Source: an uncultured Selenomonadales bacterium
GTDB lineage: Bacteria; Bacillota; Negativicutes; Selenomonadales; Selenomonadaceae
Reading direction: 5' to 3'
DNA length: 43,154 nt
NCBI GenBank assembly: GCA_947165145.1
Contig: CAMUZG010000021.1
Coordinates: forward strand, 1-43,154
Shown here: positions 40,376 to 43,154 of the stretch, piece after piece
How the letters are laid out: each line of letters begins with the position of its first letter
How positions within the stretch are numbered: position 1 is the stretch's first letter
Translations under genes and position numbers: made by a program
Notes under the pieces: generated by a model
What the model was told of the DNA's origin: nothing
Database searches by the model: none
What the model saw: the letters and a program-made list of their open reading frames with translations, nothing else

Positions 40376-41044
40376 TTAAACAATTCTGCGTGCGCCGATG
40401 TAGCGTGAGCTGTAATAAGCCGTAGACAGAGAGTCGATAGTGACTCCGCGGCTGGAGCTGGCGTGAATGAAATTGCCGTCGCCGAGATAAATTCCGACGT
40501 GCGACGCACCGTAGGTGTAGGTGCTGAAGAATACCAAATCGCCCGCGACAAGTTCCGCCGTTGAAACGGGAGTGCCCTGTTCGTATTGAACGTCAGCCGT
40601 GCGCGGAAGAGAAATGCCCGCGTTAGCGAAGACGTATTGAACGTAACCAGAGCAGTCAAACGCCGAAGGTGTAGTGCCGCCGAAAAGATAGGGCACGCCG
40701 ATATAGTCCATCGACGCGGAAACGATTCTGCGTGCGATGTAGTTTGCGCCGCGACTGATGTCTGGCATTTCCTTGCCGAGAAGAGCCGTATATGTTGCTG
40801 GACCGATCAGACCGTCAACTTTGAGACCGTGAGATCTTTGAAAATCTTTGATTGCTTCGACGGTTGCGGGACCGAAATCACCGTCCGCCATAACGTCGTA
40901 GCCGAGCAAAACGAGTTTGCCTTGAATCTCAGCAATCTCCGAGCCTTGGTCACCTACTCTGAATTGTCCTGCGGCGTAGCTTGTGGAAACGCTAATCGAC
41001 AACAAGAAAACCACCATCATCAATGCTCGCAAAAATTTTAACAA
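40376..41044 (-). CDS. Secreted NlpC/P60 peptidoglycan hydrolase with PG-binding domain
   Basis: This 222-residue enzyme likely cuts stem peptides in peptidoglycan (D,L-endopeptidase type). A signal peptide (1-25, ending SYAAG) leads into a PG_binding_1 domain (about 30-88, with GDFGPATVEAIKDFQRSHGL), then the NlpC/P60 domain (about 105-222). Catalytic residues are Cys131 (FDCSGY), His182 (SHVGIYL) and His194 (FIHASS). TTG 41044 is chosen because AAGGAAG is nine bases ahead; the in-frame TTG at 41065 places that site inside the gene. The exact start is uncertain. Confidence 0.85.
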   Translation of the reverse strand: MLKFLRALMMVVFLLSISVSTSYAAGQFRVGDQGSEIAEIQGKLVLLGYDVMADGDFGPATVEAIKDFQRSHGLKVDGLIGPATYTALLGKEMPDISRGANYIARRIVSASMDYIGVPYLFGGTTPSAFDCSGYVQYVFANAGISLPRTADVQYEQGTPVSTAELVAGDLVFFSTYTYGASHVGIYLGDGNFIHASSSRGVTIDSLSTAYYSSRYIGARRIV

Positions 41045-41142
41045 AATCAGCCACTTCCTTTCCAAAAATTTAAGAGAATTATAATCTTCCGACGTGATTA
41101 AAGCATGAATTCAAGCGTAAAAATTTTTAGCGTCTGTTGGCA

Positions 41143-41194
41143 ATTCAATTAGGAATTATAATTCCTAATTCCAAATTCCTAATTCCAAATTGAA
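41143..41194. repeat. Element C, copy 4 (self-complementary)
   Basis: CAATTAGGAATTATAATTCCTAATTCC forms a near-perfect hairpin, followed by further AAATTCCTAATTCC units. It lies between the NlpC/P60 gene and the 3' side of the RNase P RNA gene. Confidence 0.8.
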
Positions 41195-41195
41195 T

Positions 41196-41228
41196 AAACG
41201 CCGCCGTTCGTTGGAAGCAGCGACGTTT
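41196..41228 (-). terminator. Hairpin downstream of RNase P RNA
   Basis: AAACGCCGCCG (41196-41206) pairs with CAGCGACGTTT (41218-41228), 11 pairs with two G-T. It abuts the RNA's 3' end on the minus strand. There is no long T run, so it might be a processing or stability element instead. Confidence 0.5.
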
Positions 41229-41229
41229 G

Positions 41230-41643
41230 GTTGACGGGCAGTCAATAAGCCGGATTCTGTTAGTGGCAATCATTTATCTTGTTTGGACGTTGCCGCCCAA
41301 ATCCAGCACCTTACCCGAGATGTCAGCGAGCAACCTCAACCATCTCCTATTTAGGTTTGCTCCGCGTGAGGTTTATCAGGCTTGCCGATTACTCGACAAC
41401 CGGTAGGCTCTTACCCTGCCTTTTCATCCTTACCGACTATCAATTAGGAATGTGGAATTAGGAGTTATTTTGCCATTCCAAATTTCAAATTCCTAATTCC
41501 TAATTGAATCGACGGCGGTTTTCTTTTCTGTGACACTGTCTTTAAGATTACTCTCACCGGACGTTATCCGGCACGCTGCTCTGTGGAGTCCGGACTTTCC
41601 TCGTGGAACGAATTCCCCGCGATTGCCTCTCCTACCCGTCAAC
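41230..41643 (-). ncRNA. rnpB: RNase P RNA (class A) with an inserted repeat
   Basis: The RNA part of RNase P trims tRNA 5' leaders. On the minus strand the conserved blocks are clear: GAGGAAAGTCCGGACTCC, GACAGTGTCACAGAAAA, GGTAAGGATGAAAAGGC with GTAAGAGCCTACCGG, and the 3' block. The ends pair as P1: GTTGACGGG (41643 down) with CCCGTCAAC (41230 up). The extra stretch 41441-41506, between the CAGAAAA...ACCGCC block and GGTAAGGATG, falls in the variable P12 helix and is element C. A consensus-like promoter fixes the 5' end at about 41643. Confidence 0.93.
41441..41506. repeat. Element C, copy 5 (inside RNase P RNA)
   Basis: CAATTAGGAAT (41441-41451) is exactly complementary to ATTCCTAATTG (41496-41506), with the middle also largely self-complementary, so the insert would fold as a long A/U-rich hairpin extending P12. 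The units match copies 1-4. Confidence 0.9.
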
Positions 41644-41650
41644 TTTTTGA

Positions 41651-41679
41651 ATTCTATCACCATATTTTTTTCATGTCAA
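41651..41679 (-). promoter_or_regulatory. Promoter of rnpB
   Basis: On the minus strand TTGACA (41679-41674) and TAGAAT (41656-41651) are spaced by 17 bases. The start falls seven to eight bases on, at the first base of P1. Confidence 0.85.
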
Positions 41680-41771
41680 ATAGCGACGATACTTAGCGGC
41701 GGCTTTGAGTAGTTTTTCAGATTCAACTGCTATAGTGGCGAAAAATATTTTCAGAAAGGAAGATGCCGAAC

Positions 41772-43118
41772 ATGAAAGCTCTGAAATTTTTATCGGCAAT
41801 CATTCTGAGCGCGGCGGTTATTGTCGGCTCGCTCACTGCACACGTCGACGCGGCGGGCAAAAAAATCCTAATCAATTCAGCAAGTCGGCTCATGCTCTTC
41901 TTCGACGGCGACGTCAAAGTTGCAGTCTATCATCTCGGTTTGGGCAAAGTCAGCACGCCAACGCCCAGCGGCTACTACAAAATCACCGAGAAAGCGATTA
42001 ACCCGACGTGGATTGATCCGTCACATCCCGAATACGAAGTTCCTTCGGGACCCGATAATCCGCTCGGCTATCGTTGGATGCAGTTTTCTGGCAACTACGG
42101 CATTCACGGCACAAATCGCCCTGAAAGTATCGGCGGCTACGTCTCGAACGGTTGTGTTCGCATGAACGAGCGCGACGTTGAGGAACTTTACGACGCCGTG
42201 GAAGTCGGTACGCCTGTCGAGATAACTTACAATCGCGTTGTTGTCGAGAAGACGCCCGAAGGTGAAGTTGTCTATTACATCTACCCCGACGGCTACGGAA
42301 TTCAAACTGTCACGGTTGCGGACGTGGTCAAGTGGATTGAACCGTTCGGCGTGCTTGCATTCGAGACTGAATCAGACATTGCAAGGAAGATTGAGGCTTC
42401 CGACGGCGAACCGACTTTTCTCGGCAAACCGTACAACGTCGAGATTAACGGCGCACAAATTCAGCCGACGGACGCCAATAACACGCGATTTTTCGCAAAG
42501 GCTGTTCTTCGCGACGGGATAACTTACATGCCGGTCGTCCCAATCGCCAAAGCTTTGCGCATGAAGCTTGAGTGGAATCGCGTTGAGTCGACGCTCAAAA
42601 GTCGTTTCGGCAAAGTCGTCTGCTACGCCAAGCAAGACCAGCTGTATTGCAATGCCGACGATGCGCCCGTGCTGTTCAACATTGAAGGCGGTTTGCAGTC
42701 CACTGACAACGGCGGGAAAATTTTCAGATTTAATTCGTTGCCCGCGCCTGAACCGAAGAAACCCGATAAGCCCGATAAGCCGAAGAAGAAAGATAAGCCC
42801 AAACCGAAGACCGATGAGCCGAAACCGCCTGTTGATGAGCCGAAGCCCGACGATCAGCCTAAGGAAGCCGATAAACCCGACGAGCCTAAGCCCGATGAAG
42901 TCAAGCCCGATGAAGTCAAGCCCGATGAAGTCAAGCCCAACGAAGTCAAGCCCGATGAAGTCAAGCCCGATGAAGTCAAGCCCAACGAAGTCAAGCCCGA
43001 TGAAGTTAAGCCCGATGAAGTTAAATCCGATGAAGTTAAATCCGACAAGAAAAAATCTGACAAGCAGTCCAAGAAGTCAAAGAAGTCCAAGAAAAAATCT
43101 AAGAACCAGTGTTCATAA
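41772..43118 (+). CDS. Secreted L,D-transpeptidase (YkuD) with KPDEV-repeat tail
   Basis: YkuD enzymes make L,D cross-links in peptidoglycan or attach proteins to it. The 448-residue protein has a signal peptide (1-28, ending HVDAA), a YkuD domain (about 30-155) with HG at 112-113 and SNGCVRM (125-131, catalytic Cys128), and a second domain (about 210-315) similar to copper amine oxidase N-terminal repeats (GDGITYMPVVPIAKAL-type). The end (about 317-448) is low complexity: KPDKPKKKDKPKPK-like, then ten KPDEV/KPNEV units, then a Lys/Ser end finishing NQCS. ATG 41772 has AAGGAAG nine bases ahead; ATG 41763 overlaps it. Confidence 0.9.
   Translation: MKALKFLSAIILSAAVIVGSLTAHVDAAGKKILINSASRLMLFFDGDVKVAVYHLGLGKVSTPTPSGYYKITEKAINPTWIDPSHPEYEVPSGPDNPLGYRWMQFSGNYGIHGTNRPESIGGYVSNGCVRMNERDVEELYDAVEVGTPVEITYNRVVVEKTPEGEVVYYIYPDGYGIQTVTVADVVKWIEPFGVLAFETESDIARKIEASDGEPTFLGKPYNVEINGAQIQPTDANNTRFFAKAVLRDGITYMPVVPIAKALRMKLEWNRVESTLKSRFGKVVCYAKQDQLYCNADDAPVLFNIEGGLQSTDNGGKIFRFNSLPAPEPKKPDKPDKPKKKDKPKPKTDEPKPPVDEPKPDDQPKEADKPDEPKPDEVKPDEVKPDEVKPNEVKPDEVKPDEVKPNEVKPDEVKPDEVKSDEVKSDKKKSDKQSKKSKKSKKKSKNQCS
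42888..43037 (+). repeat. 15-bp tandem coding repeat (KPDEV units)
   Basis: Ten tandem copies of AAGCCCGATGAAGTC or close variants encode KPDEV, KPNEV or KSDEV. The units are nearly identical at DNA level, suggesting recent copy-number change by slippage. It is in frame. Confidence 0.95.
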
Positions 43119-43154
43119 ACGCTTAAGTAAAGTGTGAATATGTGAAATCTTAAT

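Noticed and set aside
42568..43137. Second frame over the transpeptidase tail (SPMKSS repeats)
   Set aside because: It is the shifted reading of the KPDEV units; the YkuD frame is continuous and has the signal peptide.

Overview
The window reads as chromosomal DNA of a motile, anaerobic-type diderm Firmicute, most likely a member of the Negativicutes (Selenomonadales-like). The core gene content is Firmicute in style: fliW-csrA next to the late flagellar genes, a prpC-prkC-rsgA signalling operon, infC-rpmI-rplT with a leader attenuator, lepA, and many TTG starts behind strong Shine-Dalgarno sequences. The same window also carries outer-membrane genes: lpxB, an MsbA-like exporter and an LptA/OstA-like protein. 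Together these point to a Firmicute with an LPS outer membrane. No rRNA, prophage, transposase or CRISPR array was seen.

Layout. 1-4.9 kb: tRNA-Thr(CGU), spermidine synthase, a Cof-type HAD phosphatase, lepA and a DUF1385 membrane protein. 5.0-7.0 kb: a chemoreceptor split by an apparent internal deletion, and an LptA-like periplasmic protein on the minus strand. 7.2-16.6 kb: a late flagellar block, flgM - flgN - second FlgN-like gene - flgK - flgL - DUF6470 - fliW - csrA - flaG - fliD - fliS - fliT-like, with a sigma-28-type promoter before flgM. This block covers anti-sigma control, hook-filament junction, flagellin homeostasis, cap and chaperones; the flagellin gene itself is not present. 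16.7-25.3 kb: putP, ybeY, coaE (with a triplicated start region), a membrane-anchored hypothetical, a ROK protein, metN-metI without metQ, birA and thiD. 25.3-28.2 kb: a FliH-like gene, then the infC operon with AUU start and attenuator, then a free-standing structured RNA gene that encodes a possible 20-residue hydrophobic peptide.

28.2-36.2 kb, minus strand: rsgA/prkC/prpC, a HAD phosphatase, an MsbA-like ABC exporter, a small duplicated-domain protein, lpxB and an HNH nuclease. 36.2-43.1 kb: an A/T-tract-rich gap, secreted small proteins, an EAL phosphodiesterase with a degenerate GGDEF domain, an NlpC/P60 hydrolase, RNase P RNA with a repeat inserted in it, and an L,D-transpeptidase with a KPDEV-repeat tail. 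This last part looks like an envelope and secretion neighbourhood.

The most distinctive signal is a set of short non-coding repeats that have spread into functional sites: element A (inverted-repeat type), element B (palindromic core, once nested in A, and part of a 108-bp unit that rebuilds the coaE start), and element C (AATTCCTAATTCC-type, found between ribosomal protein genes and inside the P12 region of RNase P RNA). All function calls come from reading translated sequence and motifs; no database search was run.
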